From contig DHXU01000009.1 of the NCBI GenBank assembly GCA_002413835.1, positions 269,802-333,801 on the forward strand: DNA of 64,000 nucleotides. Reading direction: 5' to 3'. This DNA comes from Candidatus Saccharibacteria bacterium UBA5148. GTDB lineage: Bacteria > Patescibacteriota > Saccharimonadia > Saccharimonadales > UBA4665. Below the pieces are notes generated by a model that did no database searches, was not told the origin of the DNA, and saw nothing but the letters and a program-made list of their open reading frames with translations. Shown in pieces: positions 26,615 to 35,319 of this stretch (its first letter is position 1; every line of letters begins with the position of its first letter). The position numbers and the translations under genes are program-made.

Positions 26615-27250
26615 ATGCATAATCCTGAGCAGAGCATCACAAAGCGACCTTCGACCGCCGGCCGTATCGGCGATTTGTTGTTCAAATTCTGGCACGGCTA
26701 CTCTATACAAGAGGGTCAGCAATTTGCTTACTGGCAGTCAGTAGGCGAACTGCTTAACATTGACGGCAAAGTTGCTGATACTGACTGGATGAAATCAAGA
26801 CAAGCCGAGCTCAGCAATCTACCCATAACAGATGCGGGATTCACCGAGCAACTAGTGAAAGCGTATGGACGTGCCCATTTGGAAGATTACTGTCGACATC
26901 AGGGTGTCCTGGAAGACGGACGAGTCGTAACTCACGTGCCCGCCTACGGCACAACTAGAGATGAGCTGGCGCATATAGGCATTTTGGCTGACAACTTCAA
27001 ACGGGAAAATATCCATGAAAGCTCCGACCAGAACTTTACAGTCATTCTCCCTACGGGCTGGACAATGCGACCGGACTACGATCCGGCGGAAGGTGAAGAA
27101 TTTATGTTAGATACAGCGAACTGCGAAAGGTCCGCAGCCGTTTTCGACGAAGCCAACAACCGGACGGTCGCCATTTTCTACAATGCGAAACCTCGTCCTT
27201 TTGCCGACGACTTTAGAAGCTTTACGCGCGTCCTCGACACCAAACTTTAA
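26615..27250 (+). CDS. Hypothetical protein, function unknown
   Basis: A 211-residue soluble protein with no recognised motif. The central part is rich in charged and aromatic residues (KAYGRAHLEDYCRHQG), and the C-terminal half looks beta-rich (NFTVILPTGWTMRPDYDP and RTVAIFYNAKPRPF). TACTTT at 26603-26608 lies six bases before the ATG, suggesting a leaderless mRNA. It converges with the next gene with a four-base overlap of the stop regions. It lies directly after the tRNA-Asp scar, so it could be part of an accessory island. Confidence 0.6.
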   Translation: MHNPEQSITKRPSTAGRIGDLLFKFWHGYSIQEGQQFAYWQSVGELLNIDGKVADTDWMKSRQAELSNLPITDAGFTEQLVKAYGRAHLEDYCRHQGVLEDGRVVTHVPAYGTTRDELAHIGILADNFKRENIHESSDQNFTVILPTGWTMRPDYDPAEGEEFMLDTANCERSAAVFDEANNRTVAIFYNAKPRPFADDFRSFTRVLDTKL

Positions 27251-27642
27251 TCCTTCTGAGCATAAAACTCAGCCGCGCTCAGCACCGCGCTCTTATCGAT
27301 GTTCATGACTTCGTCGTAGTACGCTTTTGCGGTGCTGGTAGCTATAAACTGCTTGCCGTTGGCAGCAAGCCACGTCGCTGCAGCGGTGTAGTCAGCATAG
27401 CTTCGTTCGAAGGCGATCTTCAGCCGTGGCATTTCCTCGATGTCAGCCGGTAGCGTATTTTGAATGTGCAGGTTCGATAGTGCGCTGTAATACAGGGTCG
27501 TGATGTAGGCCGTGGTCAGCGCCTGCATGGCAGCCAGGTCGTCGGTAGCGACCCCATCGCCAGTCAAGCCCTGTAACGGGCTGCTCTGGTTTATTTCAAT
27601 CAGTAAGTCGTATGCTTTGTTCGGCGTGTTAGTTGGTTCCAT
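27247..27642 (-). CDS. Hypothetical alpha-helical protein
   Basis: A 131-residue acidic, Ala-rich helical protein with no signal peptide or catalytic motif. AGAGGAAG precedes the ATG at a normal distance. It overlaps the preceding plus-strand gene by four bases at the stops and is divergent from the next plus-strand gene. The repeated pattern of helices ending in Tyr (AAMQALTTAYITTLYYSAL, RSYADYTAAATWLA) suggests a helical bundle. Function is not inferred. Confidence 0.6.
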   Translation of the reverse strand: MEPTNTPNKAYDLLIEINQSSPLQGLTGDGVATDDLAAMQALTTAYITTLYYSALSNLHIQNTLPADIEEMPRLKIAFERSYADYTAAATWLAANGKQFIATSTAKAYYDEVMNIDKSAVLSAAEFYAQKD

Positions 27643-27737
27643 AGGTATCTTCCTCTCAATTAGTAGCGATACAACAAACTATACAGCAACACGAGACTGA
27701 GTGGATATCTTGCTATGTATATGGTATTTTATAACCT

Positions 27738-28271
27738 ATGACTGAACATCTTGAAACACCCGTACCGCGGCAACTGTATGAAAACCCTGCCGAGGTGCTA
27801 GAATCCTACCGCCAGTGGACTGCTAGCTTTTTGGAGCCATACACAGCTATCAATGACAAGCTAGGTTTTGCAAGCGATGCATTCGAAGTTCACTTTCGTG
27901 ACCCGAGCCGCAGAGATACGATTGTAATCGGTAGAGACCAGGCACTTACGGGCCACACGGCGTTCAATCTGGAATATTCGAACGAAGAAGCATATCAGAA
28001 CTATCTCGAGGAGGAGCGTATAGCCCGAATAAAGCGCTTAGGGGACGACCAGCATCCATCGGAAGTACGCAAGTCACTGCTGCAGGTTACTCTCTATGAC
28101 CCTGGCACTATAGCATTGCCGGAATGGCAACTACGGGATACCTGCGCTGCGGCCTCGTTGGTTCATTCAAAGTTGCAAGGCGGTTTGGGCCGCTCGGCGG
28201 TTGGTCACCTGAGGGTGTGGGGCTACCCATTGACTATTGATTACTCTGCGAAGAAGGGCGCCAAAGCCTAA
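27738..28271 (+). CDS. Hypothetical protein, function unknown
   Basis: A 177-residue soluble protein. Residues 40-80 and 120-165 look beta-rich, between them an acidic helix (SNEEAYQNYLEEERIARIKR). TATTTT at 27725-27730 lies seven bases before the ATG. The gene converges with the HELGH metallopeptidase gene, and an imperfect hairpin (CACCGG...CCGGTG, 28282-28318) lies between and over the ends of the two. I do not recognise the family. Confidence 0.6.
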   Translation: MTEHLETPVPRQLYENPAEVLESYRQWTASFLEPYTAINDKLGFASDAFEVHFRDPSRRDTIVIGRDQALTGHTAFNLEYSNEEAYQNYLEEERIARIKRLGDDQHPSEVRKSLLQVTLYDPGTIALPEWQLRDTCAAASLVHSKLQGGLGRSAVGHLRVWGYPLTIDYSAKKGAKA

Positions 28272-28305
28272 TATCGCATCACCGGTGTGCTATGAGGCAC
28301 ATGTG

Positions 28306-29697
28306 TTATGAGGCCGGTGTACTGTGCAGCACCTTATCCCGGATTGACCTGATAGCGTCCTCGGTCGTCGGCTCGTAGCCGGTGGCACTGATAGATTCGA
28401 GAAGGCTGTCGTACATTTGCTTAATTACAGGTTGGCCGCCCCATTTTTTCGTAAGATAGGCGTCAAGGCCCTTGGTGTTGCGTTCGATCATCAGGGTGGT
28501 AACCGAGCGTAGCTCGTCTGTACTGACCTGGCCGTTGCCGCCAGGGCCACTCACCAACTGGCCGAACAGCCCTCGACGCTGCTGATAATCAGTAGAGTCT
28601 CCTGCGGATTCCAGGCCGGCTTCAGCGCGCAGCGCCGGATTGATAGTGGTCGCCTGGCCTGTGAGCAGGCCAAGGTTGACATGTTCGTTGTACCCCTCGT
28701 TAACCAACGAGTAGAGGTAGGCGCTGGCTTGCATCTCGTGGTTGCTTGGAATGTAATCTTTTTGCTTCCCAGCGTAGATAATTTGGTTCAATTCTGTACT
28801 ATTCACGCCACCGAATGCGTGGCCCAACTCATGGGTTACGAGATATTCAGAAGGGGCGACAGGTAAGAGGATGCCGCTTTTCATGAATTCGGACTCGGCA
28901 TGTATGCCACCGAACTGATCGGCCGTTCCACTGAACGGTGAAAAGAAGTGGATGTCGGCGCGCTTGGTATTTTTTTGCAGCCTGGAATAATGTTTTGGAT
29001 CAATCCAGCCATCCTGCATAGCTTGGACGACGCGGCCTTCATAGTTCTGTTTGAGTGTCGCGATGGTCGTCGCCCGGGTTTCTGGCTGGCTGACCTTCGC
29101 GACTTCGGACGTGTACCACTGGGCAAAGTTTTCTTTTTGCTGCGGATTAGCTCCAGTGGTCAGCCAGCTGCGCCAGGATGCAGCATCACTGTCTCTCCGG
29201 GCGTTATTGATGATCGGCGGTATAGCCATGTTGTCAAAGGTGAATTCTACATTCGGTCCGGAAAAGAACTGGCCCTCAAAGGCCATATCGAACCGTTTGC
29301 GGCCGTCATGTACGAAATCGGCCGATGTCTGTCCGTCGAGCGAGGCAATGCGTTCGTTCTCATCGTCGAGTACACCGCTTCTTGCCCTGGCGCTTTCGGG
29401 AACGTCCTTCAGTTGTGGAGTAAAGTCGACTTTCGAGAATGTTAGTCCCCACTTGGTCTTGAGATCGGCAGGGGTGTAGGGGTTTGGTAGCGATACCTCG
29501 CTCGGCTGTCCGGTTGCTTGAGCGGCTTCAACAGATGAGGCAACGGCCAGGCTGCCCACCATGAATGCGTCCGCAGCCAGGCTGTGCTTTTCGAAATCTA
29601 AGAGATCCTCAGGCGCACTGATTGCATTCAGATGGATAAATCTGTGTGAGATGGGCGAGGCTGGTACGAGCGGAGTTACCGGAAAGGGTTCTGTCAT
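28306..29697 (-). CDS. Putative zinc metallopeptidase (HELGH motif)
   Basis: A 463-residue protein from the ATG at 29697; an in-frame extension to 29733 runs through an AT-rich stretch and is less likely. The zinc motif EYLVTHELGHAFGG (about residue 300) is followed 30 residues later by NHEMQASAYLYSL, whose Glu could be the third ligand as in gluzincins. The N-terminal 200 residues contain no signal peptide or membrane helix. The C-terminus is helical. The substrate is unknown. Export by a non-classical route or cytoplasmic action cannot be decided. Confidence 0.65.
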   Translation of the reverse strand: MTEPFPVTPLVPASPISHRFIHLNAISAPEDLLDFEKHSLAADAFMVGSLAVASSVEAAQATGQPSEVSLPNPYTPADLKTKWGLTFSKVDFTPQLKDVPESARARSGVLDDENERIASLDGQTSADFVHDGRKRFDMAFEGQFFSGPNVEFTFDNMAIPPIINNARRDSDAASWRSWLTTGANPQQKENFAQWYTSEVAKVSQPETRATTIATLKQNYEGRVVQAMQDGWIDPKHYSRLQKNTKRADIHFFSPFSGTADQFGGIHAESEFMKSGILLPVAPSEYLVTHELGHAFGGVNSTELNQIIYAGKQKDYIPSNHEMQASAYLYSLVNEGYNEHVNLGLLTGQATTINPALRAEAGLESAGDSTDYQQRRGLFGQLVSGPGGNGQVSTDELRSVTTLMIERNTKGLDAYLTKKWGGQPVIKQMYDSLLESISATGYEPTTEDAIRSIRDKVLHSTPAS

Positions 29698-29874
29698 GTT
29701 TGTTTTGTTTATTAATATGATATTAACACGCATAAGCTAATAAGTCAAACTTATGTATTACCAGGAACTGATTACTCGTATTGGCAATACATCGACGTCC
29801 AGCGCGGCGATGGCCGTACGTCATTCGTTCACAGGTCGCTGGATGGTCAATATCAGCGGGCAGAGCGCTCAAGC

Positions 29875-30153
29875 CTAACGCGCTAGCAACCGGCTGATAG
29901 CTCCGACCAGTTCGTCGGCTTTTTTGTCGTGGTCCTGTATGCTGCCCGGGCTGAGGCAATGTTTGGCGTGGTCGCGTAGCAGCTCCAGTGCGACTTTGTC
30001 GAGTGCAGCCTGGGCCGCCCTGATTTGTGTCAATACATCGATACAGTATTTGTCTTCGGCCACCATACGGGTGATGCCGCGGATCTGGCCTTCGGCGCGG
30101 GTCAGGCGCTTCAGGACTTTATCTTTGTTGTCGGTGTAGCCTTGGTTTGTCAT
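29875..30153 (-). CDS. csoR: CsoR/RcnR-family metal-sensing repressor
   Basis: A 92-residue all-helical repressor. The N-terminal LKRLTRAEGQIRGITRMV is the family hallmark and the copper ligands are C37, H62 and C66 (the C-H-C pattern of copper-sensing CsoR rather than the His-rich RcnR). It ends AISRLLAR. It lies one base downstream of the DUF4396 membrane gene on the same strand, and a near-perfect CsoR-type operator precedes that gene. The operon is therefore likely derepressed by Cu(I), with CsoR autoregulating. Confidence 0.92.
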   Translation of the reverse strand: MTNQGYTDNKDKVLKRLTRAEGQIRGITRMVAEDKYCIDVLTQIRAAQAALDKVALELLRDHAKHCLSPGSIQDHDKKADELVGAISRLLAR

Positions 30154-30154
30154 A

Positions 30155-30691
30155 TCATGCTCCCTTGTTCATGTCATGGGCGTGTTCATCGTGAGTATCC
30201 CCGTCATGGGTATGAGTGCTATGGCCACCGTGGCCAGCGGCGTGGCCGCTGTGGAATTCATGTACTAAGGCATGACCCCGCCCGCGTGCCAGCAGGTAAT
30301 AGTTGACTGGTACAGCAACCACGAAGCCGACGCCAAGCGACAGGGGTATCGTCAGCCAGAAGAGCGGGTTACTGAGTCCGGCATTCATGGCGCCCGGTAT
30401 GATGGCCATGACTACGTTGTCAGCAATCTCCATGCTGGCAATCGATAACGTGTCGGCCGCCAGTATGATCGGCACTGCCACGGCCAGCGCTAAACCGGCG
30501 CGGAGCAGCGGCCGTATCGACAGGCTGTAGCCGAAGACGAATGCCAGGACGATAGAAATACTGAATGTCGCAAAATTCGACAGACCGAATGCTGTGCCGA
30601 GTATCAGTCCGGCGACCTCACCGATAGAACAGCCTAACAGACAGTGCAGGGTGGCACTGATGGCCAAAGAACGAAGTTTATAGTTGTGCAT
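30155..30691 (-). CDS. DUF4396 membrane protein with His-rich tail, putative metal transporter
   Basis: A 178-residue protein from the ATG at 30691. It has four or five hydrophobic helices, the family motif ATLHCLLGCSIGEVAG in the first, and a C-terminal tail very rich in His, Asp and Gly (HAAGHGGHSTHTHDGD). His-rich tails bind Cu, Ni or Zn. TATACT lies six bases before the ATG and a CsoR-type palindrome abuts that box. The pairing with csoR one base downstream argues for copper handling; transport direction cannot be told from sequence. Confidence 0.8.
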   Translation of the reverse strand: MHNYKLRSLAISATLHCLLGCSIGEVAGLILGTAFGLSNFATFSISIVLAFVFGYSLSIRPLLRAGLALAVAVPIILAADTLSIASMEIADNVVMAIIPGAMNAGLSNPLFWLTIPLSLGVGFVVAVPVNYYLLARGRGHALVHEFHSGHAAGHGGHSTHTHDGDTHDEHAHDMNKGA

Positions 30692-30697
30692 ACCTTC

Positions 30698-30719
30698 AGT
30701 ATATACCCCCTGGGGGTAT
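30698..30719 (-). promoter_or_regulatory. CsoR-type operator abutting -10 box of the DUF4396-csoR operon
   Basis: ATACCCCC and GGGGGTAT form a perfect eight-base inverted repeat around a single central base (30703-30719). It matches known copper CsoR boxes (TACCCC...GGGGTA). It touches the minus-strand -10 box TATACT (30698-30703), so bound repressor would occupy the spacer and block RNA polymerase. Confidence 0.85.
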
Positions 30720-30803
30720 TTTATAATTCCCATGGAATACTTATCTAAACATAAGAATAAATATTATTGACATATTTAATACAAAGTGACACAATAATGG
30801 CTT

Positions 30804-31814
30804 ATGACTATACATGAACATCCCTCCGATTCCGGCAATCCTAATGATAGCTATCCAGCCACAGAGGCGCAGCCGGTTCCTCGTCTTTTCAGTCGCCGCA
30901 GACTCATCCTCGGTGCCGCAGCAGCAGCCGGTTTAGTGCTCGCAGGTTGCTCCGAGAAATCTCCGGAGGATGAACCTGTATCTCGAAGCTTTACACCGTC
31001 ACCTACCGAAGTGCCGACGCCCAGCTCTATCGAAACTACTCCGTCGCCGACGGCAAGTCCCGAGGACACTACTAAGCCGACTGATGACCCGACTCCATCG
31101 CCGACCGACTCTCCTGAAGCCGGAACAGACACGCCACCGATCCACGAAATCAATACATACCCGAAACACACTGTCTACGCCGGTGTCTATGGTATCGGTG
31201 AAGAAGCCTTTGAGTCGTACGACCATATTCCGCATCAGAACACTGCCTGGACCAGCGGCAAAGACCACAAATCCGGCAAGCCTCTCGCAGTCGCGCTGTT
31301 TGGCGGCATCGACCATGTCGAAGACCGCAAACACAACGGCCTGCCCAAGGGCTTCACGCCGAAACAGAACCCGTTTTACTGCGCGCTCCCAGCCTCTGAC
31401 TACGATATTGACCATCGGCCAGTCGTCAGCGCCATGAATTATTATCCATTCCCTGAGCAGTCAGTTGGGTCTGACGAATCAGCCTACAAGGGCCACTGGG
31501 TACAGGTAGTTCGTAGTCATAACGGCAAAGACACTGAAGCCTTTGTACAGTGGAATGATTGTGGTCCAAAAACCCCGGGCAAGACCTACTGCGACGATGA
31601 TGAGTACGTCCTCGGCGAAACCGGCGCTGTGCCGGTCGAGGTACCGAATGTACGCGCTGCTATCGGCCTGTCGCCGACTGCAGCTCATGCCTTAGGATTC
31701 TCAGAGTCTGACGGCACCGAGAAAGTCACCTGGAGATTCGTCGACAAAGCTGATGTCCCGGCAGGCCCTTGGCTGCAGTACCCGTTGATTGACAATAAGA
31801 TTCGCTGGAATTAG
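30804..31814 (+). CDS. Tat-type lipoprotein with Pro/Thr/Ser linker and a beta-barrel-like domain
   Basis: A 336-residue protein. The N-terminus carries a twin-arginine type signal SRRRLILGAAAAAGLVLAGC, with the lipobox cysteine at about residue 49. About 75 residues of Pro/Thr/Ser/Asp linker follow, then a 210-residue globular domain with four cysteines. Its C-terminal part (FVQWNDCGPKTPG, then VRAAIGLSPTAAHALGF) resembles double-psi beta-barrel (RlpA/endoglucanase-like) folds, but catalytic residues cannot be assigned. The mature protein would be anchored outside the membrane. A Tat translocase is not in the window. Confidence 0.75.
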   Translation: MTIHEHPSDSGNPNDSYPATEAQPVPRLFSRRRLILGAAAAAGLVLAGCSEKSPEDEPVSRSFTPSPTEVPTPSSIETTPSPTASPEDTTKPTDDPTPSPTDSPEAGTDTPPIHEINTYPKHTVYAGVYGIGEEAFESYDHIPHQNTAWTSGKDHKSGKPLAVALFGGIDHVEDRKHNGLPKGFTPKQNPFYCALPASDYDIDHRPVVSAMNYYPFPEQSVGSDESAYKGHWVQVVRSHNGKDTEAFVQWNDCGPKTPGKTYCDDDEYVLGETGAVPVEVPNVRAAIGLSPTAAHALGFSESDGTEKVTWRFVDKADVPAGPWLQYPLIDNKIRWN

Positions 31815-31902
31815 TCCCTCATCGTAGCCTTTTCATCGGGGAATGGTCTGTTATACTATGGTCTAGCGTCTCGCGCCTGCACATCTGGCAGACAGCAACC
31901 AC

Positions 31903-31979
31903 GCCGTCTTAGCTCAGTTGGCTAGAGCACCGCTTTCGTAAAGCGGGGGTCCGGGGTTCGAATCCCCGAGATGGCTCCA
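31903..31979 (+). tRNA. tRNA-Thr (CGT)
   Basis: Acceptor GCCGTCT pairs AGATGGC, the anticodon loop is TTTCGTAA with anticodon CGT, the T-arm GGGGTTCGAATCCCC, CCA encoded. The discriminator base is T, the only tRNA in this window with U73; this matches the UGGA bulge of the thrS leader. Confidence 0.97.
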
Positions 31980-32001
31980 TACGTATATATTCAGAGGCCA
32001 G

Positions 32002-32076
32002 GCGGGTATCGTATAGTGGTTAATATGCGACCTTCCCAAGGTCGAGAGGAGAGTTCGATTCTCTCTACCCGCACCA
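32002..32076 (+). tRNA. tRNA-Gly (CCC)
   Basis: Acceptor GCGGGTA pairs TACCCGC, the anticodon loop TTCCCAA gives CCC, T-arm GAGAGTTCGATTCTC, discriminator A, CCA encoded. It lies 22 bases after tRNA-Thr and is probably co-transcribed. Confidence 0.96.
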
Positions 32077-32125
32077 CTTATTGTCCTGCGCATCCTCCTA
32101 AAGTGATACAATAAGTCTTAATCGT

Positions 32126-32482
32126 ATGACTATTCCAAAAAAGTATTTGCATGACCGGCTGATCCTCTTGCTGCTCAGTATTAATGTATTCATGGCGTTC
32201 CTGGCCAGTGTCTGGGTGTTCTTCAAGCTAGACGGCGGCCGCAGTGCCGGCTACATCGTGCAATATCGATCTTCTCTGGGCATCAGTGCCCTCAAGACAG
32301 GGGATTCCAGCGAGCTGATCGCCTTTATCGGCTTTGCGTTTATGGTACTTGTCGTCCATTTTGTGCTCAGTGTCCGGGCTTACCACATCAAGCGCGAAGT
32401 ATCGGTTGTCATCCTGGGATTCGGTATTCTACTGCTCGTGATGTCGATGATCGTCAGCAACGCACTGCTGGTGCTGCGATAA
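32126..32482 (+). CDS. Small integral membrane protein upstream of GT2 synthase
   Basis: A 118-residue protein with three transmembrane helices (about 9-33, 66-87 and 92-116) and a positively charged N-terminus. TACAAT (32107-32112) precedes the ATG by 13 bases. It ends six bases before the glycosyltransferase gene and is almost certainly its operon partner, perhaps an accessory subunit of the polysaccharide synthase. No family motif is recognised. Confidence 0.7.
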   Translation: MTIPKKYLHDRLILLLLSINVFMAFLASVWVFFKLDGGRSAGYIVQYRSSLGISALKTGDSSELIAFIGFAFMVLVVHFVLSVRAYHIKREVSVVILGFGILLLVMSMIVSNALLVLR

Positions 32483-32488
32483 TCTGCT

Positions 32489-34171
32489 ATGACTGATATC
32501 GAAATCCCGTATAACAAAGACCGCCACGGTACATATCGCTTCTTTGAGATTCTGCCGGGGGCGCTCAGCTGGTCCATGCTGGTTCTGCCGCTGACACTGA
32601 GCCTTATCAATGTCACGTTTGCATCAATCTTCATTCTGGCGTATCTGCTGATATTCTTCGTGCGCAGCATGGGGGTAAATATCCGGGCACTCCAAGGTTA
32701 CAAGACGATGGAACTGCACAAACGCCTGCCGTGGCGGACTATGAACGCTGAACTGCAGAGCGGGGAAGCCGCTGATGCATCAGCCTATGCCGGTGTCCGG
32801 CCGCCGAATTGGCACTACGACAATATCGCCCGGCTCAAAGCTGCCGCAGCTGAGGGCGGTCCGGCATTCAGGCCTGATGATATGATCCATGTCATCATGA
32901 TCGCTACCTACAATGAGACCCGTGAAGTCGTCGAACCGACTATCAGATCGGTCATCGCCTCCGACTATGACATGAAGAAGGTCATCCTGGTGCTGGCCTA
33001 CGAAGAGCGGGGCGGTCCGGGCATCGAAGCTCAATCCGAAGCGCTTGTTGAGAAATACAAGGGCACATTCATGCATGCCATGGCCGTCAAACACCCGGCT
33101 GATATCCCCGGCGAGATCCGCGGTAAGGGTGGTAACATCGTCTTTGCCGGCCGGATATTGCAGAAATATCTGGAACAACAGCAGATCGATCCGCTGCGGG
33201 CTATCGTAACGACACTTGATTCCGACAACCGTCCGCACGCCAAATATCTGGCCGCGCTGAGCTATATGTACGCTATTTATCCTGACCCTGAACACATTTC
33301 GGTGCAACCGATTTCGGTATATAACAATAATATCTGGGACGCACCAGCCCCGATGCGGGTAATTGCCACCGGTAATACCTTCTTTAATATAGTCCTATCG
33401 CTGCGGCCGCACATGCTGCGCAACTTCTCAGCTCATGCTCAGGGCATGAAAAGTCTGATTGAGACTGATTTCTGGAGCGTCCGGACCATCGTCGAAGATG
33501 GCCACCAGTTCTGGCGGTCATACTTCCGGTTTGACGGCAATTACCGTGTCCTGCCGCTCTACGTGCCGATATATCAGGATGCTGTACTGGCCGATGGCTA
33601 CATCAAGACGCTGAAGGCCCAGTTCGTGCAGTTGCGGCGCTGGACCTACGGTGCATCGGATATCGCCTACGTTATCACTCAAGGCTATTTCAAGAAGAAT
33701 AAAGTACCGCGCTTCGACCTGTTCACCAAGGTCTGCCGTTTGGTCGAAGGCCATGTCACCTGGGCCGTCGGACCGCTGATTTCGCTAACAGCCGGTTTCA
33801 TCCCGGCTCTAGTCAACGGCAACCAGCAGCACGCCATCATCAGATTTCCGTTTGATCAGGCCGCCGCGCTCAACCTGCCACAGATTGTCAGCCATATTCA
33901 GACGGTGGCCCTGATCGGTTTATCGGCCTCGCTGTTCGTCTGTTTCAAGACGCTGCCGCCACGTCCGGCGCGCTACAAACGTCACCGCTCGATCTTCGTG
34001 GTACTGCAATGGATGTATCTGCCGGTGACGACCATCGTCTACAACTCCTTCGCGGCGCTGTACTCGCAGACCCGTCTAATGTTCGGCAAATACTTCGATA
34101 AATTCGATGTCACTGAGAAGGCCGTCGTTACTCATGCCGGCGAGACTATCTCGCGCGACACCAAGGAGTAG
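32489..34171 (+). CDS. Processive family 2 glycosyltransferase, membrane polysaccharide synthase
   Basis: A 560-residue protein with two N-terminal transmembrane helices, a cytoplasmic GT-A domain and C-terminal membrane helices. The catalytic motifs are MIATYNET (nucleotide binding), DSDNR (about 244-248, the DxD), IVEDGHQFW (about 334, the ED base) and QLRRW (381-385, acceptor binding). This is the cellulose/hyaluronan synthase-like pattern. It likely makes a surface glycan from a UDP-sugar and exports it; the sugar is not deducible. It is coupled to the small membrane gene upstream. Confidence 0.9.
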   Translation: MTDIEIPYNKDRHGTYRFFEILPGALSWSMLVLPLTLSLINVTFASIFILAYLLIFFVRSMGVNIRALQGYKTMELHKRLPWRTMNAELQSGEAADASAYAGVRPPNWHYDNIARLKAAAAEGGPAFRPDDMIHVIMIATYNETREVVEPTIRSVIASDYDMKKVILVLAYEERGGPGIEAQSEALVEKYKGTFMHAMAVKHPADIPGEIRGKGGNIVFAGRILQKYLEQQQIDPLRAIVTTLDSDNRPHAKYLAALSYMYAIYPDPEHISVQPISVYNNNIWDAPAPMRVIATGNTFFNIVLSLRPHMLRNFSAHAQGMKSLIETDFWSVRTIVEDGHQFWRSYFRFDGNYRVLPLYVPIYQDAVLADGYIKTLKAQFVQLRRWTYGASDIAYVITQGYFKKNKVPRFDLFTKVCRLVEGHVTWAVGPLISLTAGFIPALVNGNQQHAIIRFPFDQAAALNLPQIVSHIQTVALIGLSASLFVCFKTLPPRPARYKRHRSIFVVLQWMYLPVTTIVYNSFAALYSQTRLMFGKYFDKFDVTEKAVVTHAGETISRDTKE

Positions 34172-34190
34172 ACATCCGGTGTCAGTATGC

Positions 34191-34601
34191 TTATAGCACG
34201 TTGGGGTGATAGGCAGCATAAAATATCGCGGCCGTAGCCTCGAAGCGTTGCAGACTTAGATAAGTTATAGCGCCGATAGCCGTGCTGGTGACTCCACCGT
34301 CCTGTATCGTACGCCCCAGCTTGCCGATTATAGTTGCCGTAAGGCCAATAGCGTCGGGTAGGGCAGTCGGGCGGTGTTGTAGGCTCTTGTAGAGGCTTGT
34401 CAGCAATCTGTCACGTAGAAATGGCCTTTCGCTGCCGTCTGCGTACAGTACGAGCCAGGATCTCTCGTAGTCAACCTGTTCAATGGTGCTGAAGATACGG
34501 TCGCACTGCAGGCACTTCCGGCGGCGCCAGACATTGTTGGCGCGTTTCTGATGCCGTGAATTACTAACCCGCGTCTCGGAGCCACAGTATGTACAAACCA
34601 T
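34191..34601 (-). CDS. nrdR: NrdR-like transcriptional repressor
   Basis: A 136-residue protein. The N-terminal zinc ribbon has C3, C6, C30 and C33, with the signature NVWRRRKCLQCDRIFSTIE close to the NrdR consensus. An ATP-cone domain follows (VLYADGSERPFLRDRLLTSL). NrdR senses (d)ATP and represses ribonucleotide reductase genes. No nrd gene is in the window, so its targets lie elsewhere. It is slightly shorter than usual (about 150). Confidence 0.88.
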   Translation of the reverse strand: MVCTYCGSETRVSNSRHQKRANNVWRRRKCLQCDRIFSTIEQVDYERSWLVLYADGSERPFLRDRLLTSLYKSLQHRPTALPDAIGLTATIIGKLGRTIQDGGVTSTAIGAITYLSLQRFEATAAIFYAAYHPNVL

Positions 34602-34708
34602 AGCTACATATTGTCATTAGGCTATGTAATATACAAGTGGATAACCTGATGATGACCTTGTTAGCGGACAACTGAAACCCAGTAGCTCCCGAATATCCCT
34701 GATACAAA

Positions 34709-34743
34709 CAAAAAGCCCTGGGCTTGAATACTACCCGGGCTTT
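34709..34743 (-). terminator. Minus-strand terminator in the 34.6-35.1 kb intergenic region
   Basis: On the minus strand AAAGCCCGGG pairs with CCCAGGGCTTT across an 11-base loop and is followed by TTTTTG. It would end the transcript carrying the small ORF at 34773-34880. Confidence 0.65.
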
Positions 34744-34772
34744 GCTGCTGGTGTGAGGTCTTCTATACTGAT

Positions 34773-34880
34773 TTATGACTCAAGGCGTTTGCGCTTGACT
34801 CGGCTGATCGGTTGGGTTGTATTCAGTTCTTCATAGAACAACTGAAACCCGTCCAATGCGTGTTGTTGGCTGGTACTCAC
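34773..34880 (-). CDS. Predicted 35-residue small protein
   Basis: A GTG-initiated frame encoding a polar 35-residue peptide with an aromatic centre (DGFQLFYEELNTT) and a basic end (RVKRKRLES). An AGGGA ribosome site lies six bases before the GTG, a good promoter lies further upstream, and a terminator follows the stop. That promoter, ribosome site, frame and terminator line up on one strand in an otherwise gene-free stretch is the main support. The sequence GGGTTTCAGTTGT within it recurs at 34668-34680. No homology can be claimed. Confidence 0.4.
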   Translation of the reverse strand: MSTSQQHALDGFQLFYEELNTTQPISRVKRKRLES

Positions 34881-34904
34881 TAAAAGTCCCTGTTTAACTC
34901 ATGT

Positions 34905-34934
34905 ATCCTATCACAAGGGAAACATATATGTCAA
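34905..34934 (-). promoter_or_regulatory. Promoter for the 34.8 kb small-ORF transcript
   Basis: On the minus strand a consensus -35 TTGACA (34929-34934) and -10 TAGGAT (34905-34910) are spaced by 18 bases. The predicted start is near 34898. Confidence 0.5.
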
Positions 34935-35121
34935 TAATATAAGCTCGCTGTAAAGCTTATGCTTCTAAAAAATAACAGGGGGCGAAAAAGTCGGGGATTG
35001 CCATTTTACATCTGTTACGGTATAGTATTATTGTCGACAGTTTATTGATGTCTACGAGTTGATTCGTTCTTATCTGTGCTCTCTGTTAGCGTCCGTAGGA
35101 AGAGTACATCTGACATTTTCA

Positions 35122-35198
35122 GGGTGATTAGCTCATTTGGCTAGAGCGCCGCATTGACGTTGCGGAGGTGGGAGGTTCGAATCCTCCATTGCCCACCA
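35122..35198 (+). tRNA. tRNA-Val (GAC)
   Basis: Acceptor GGGTGAT pairs ATTGCCC with two G-U pairs, the anticodon loop TTGACGT gives GAC, T-arm GGAGGTTCGAATCCTCC, discriminator A, CCA encoded. Confidence 0.95.
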
Positions 35199-35319
35199 GC
35201 GTAAGGTACTTATGTATAGCATATTTGGGTGCCTTACCCTTTTTATTATCAGAAACGACAGCAATGCATGTAGTACTGTATATGGATGCTGCCACAATAT
35301 AGCCGACAGAAGGAAGTAT

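Noticed and set aside
31914..32111. Minus-strand frame across the tRNA-Thr and tRNA-Gly genes
   Set aside because: It is antisense to two well-folded tRNAs and has no independent support.
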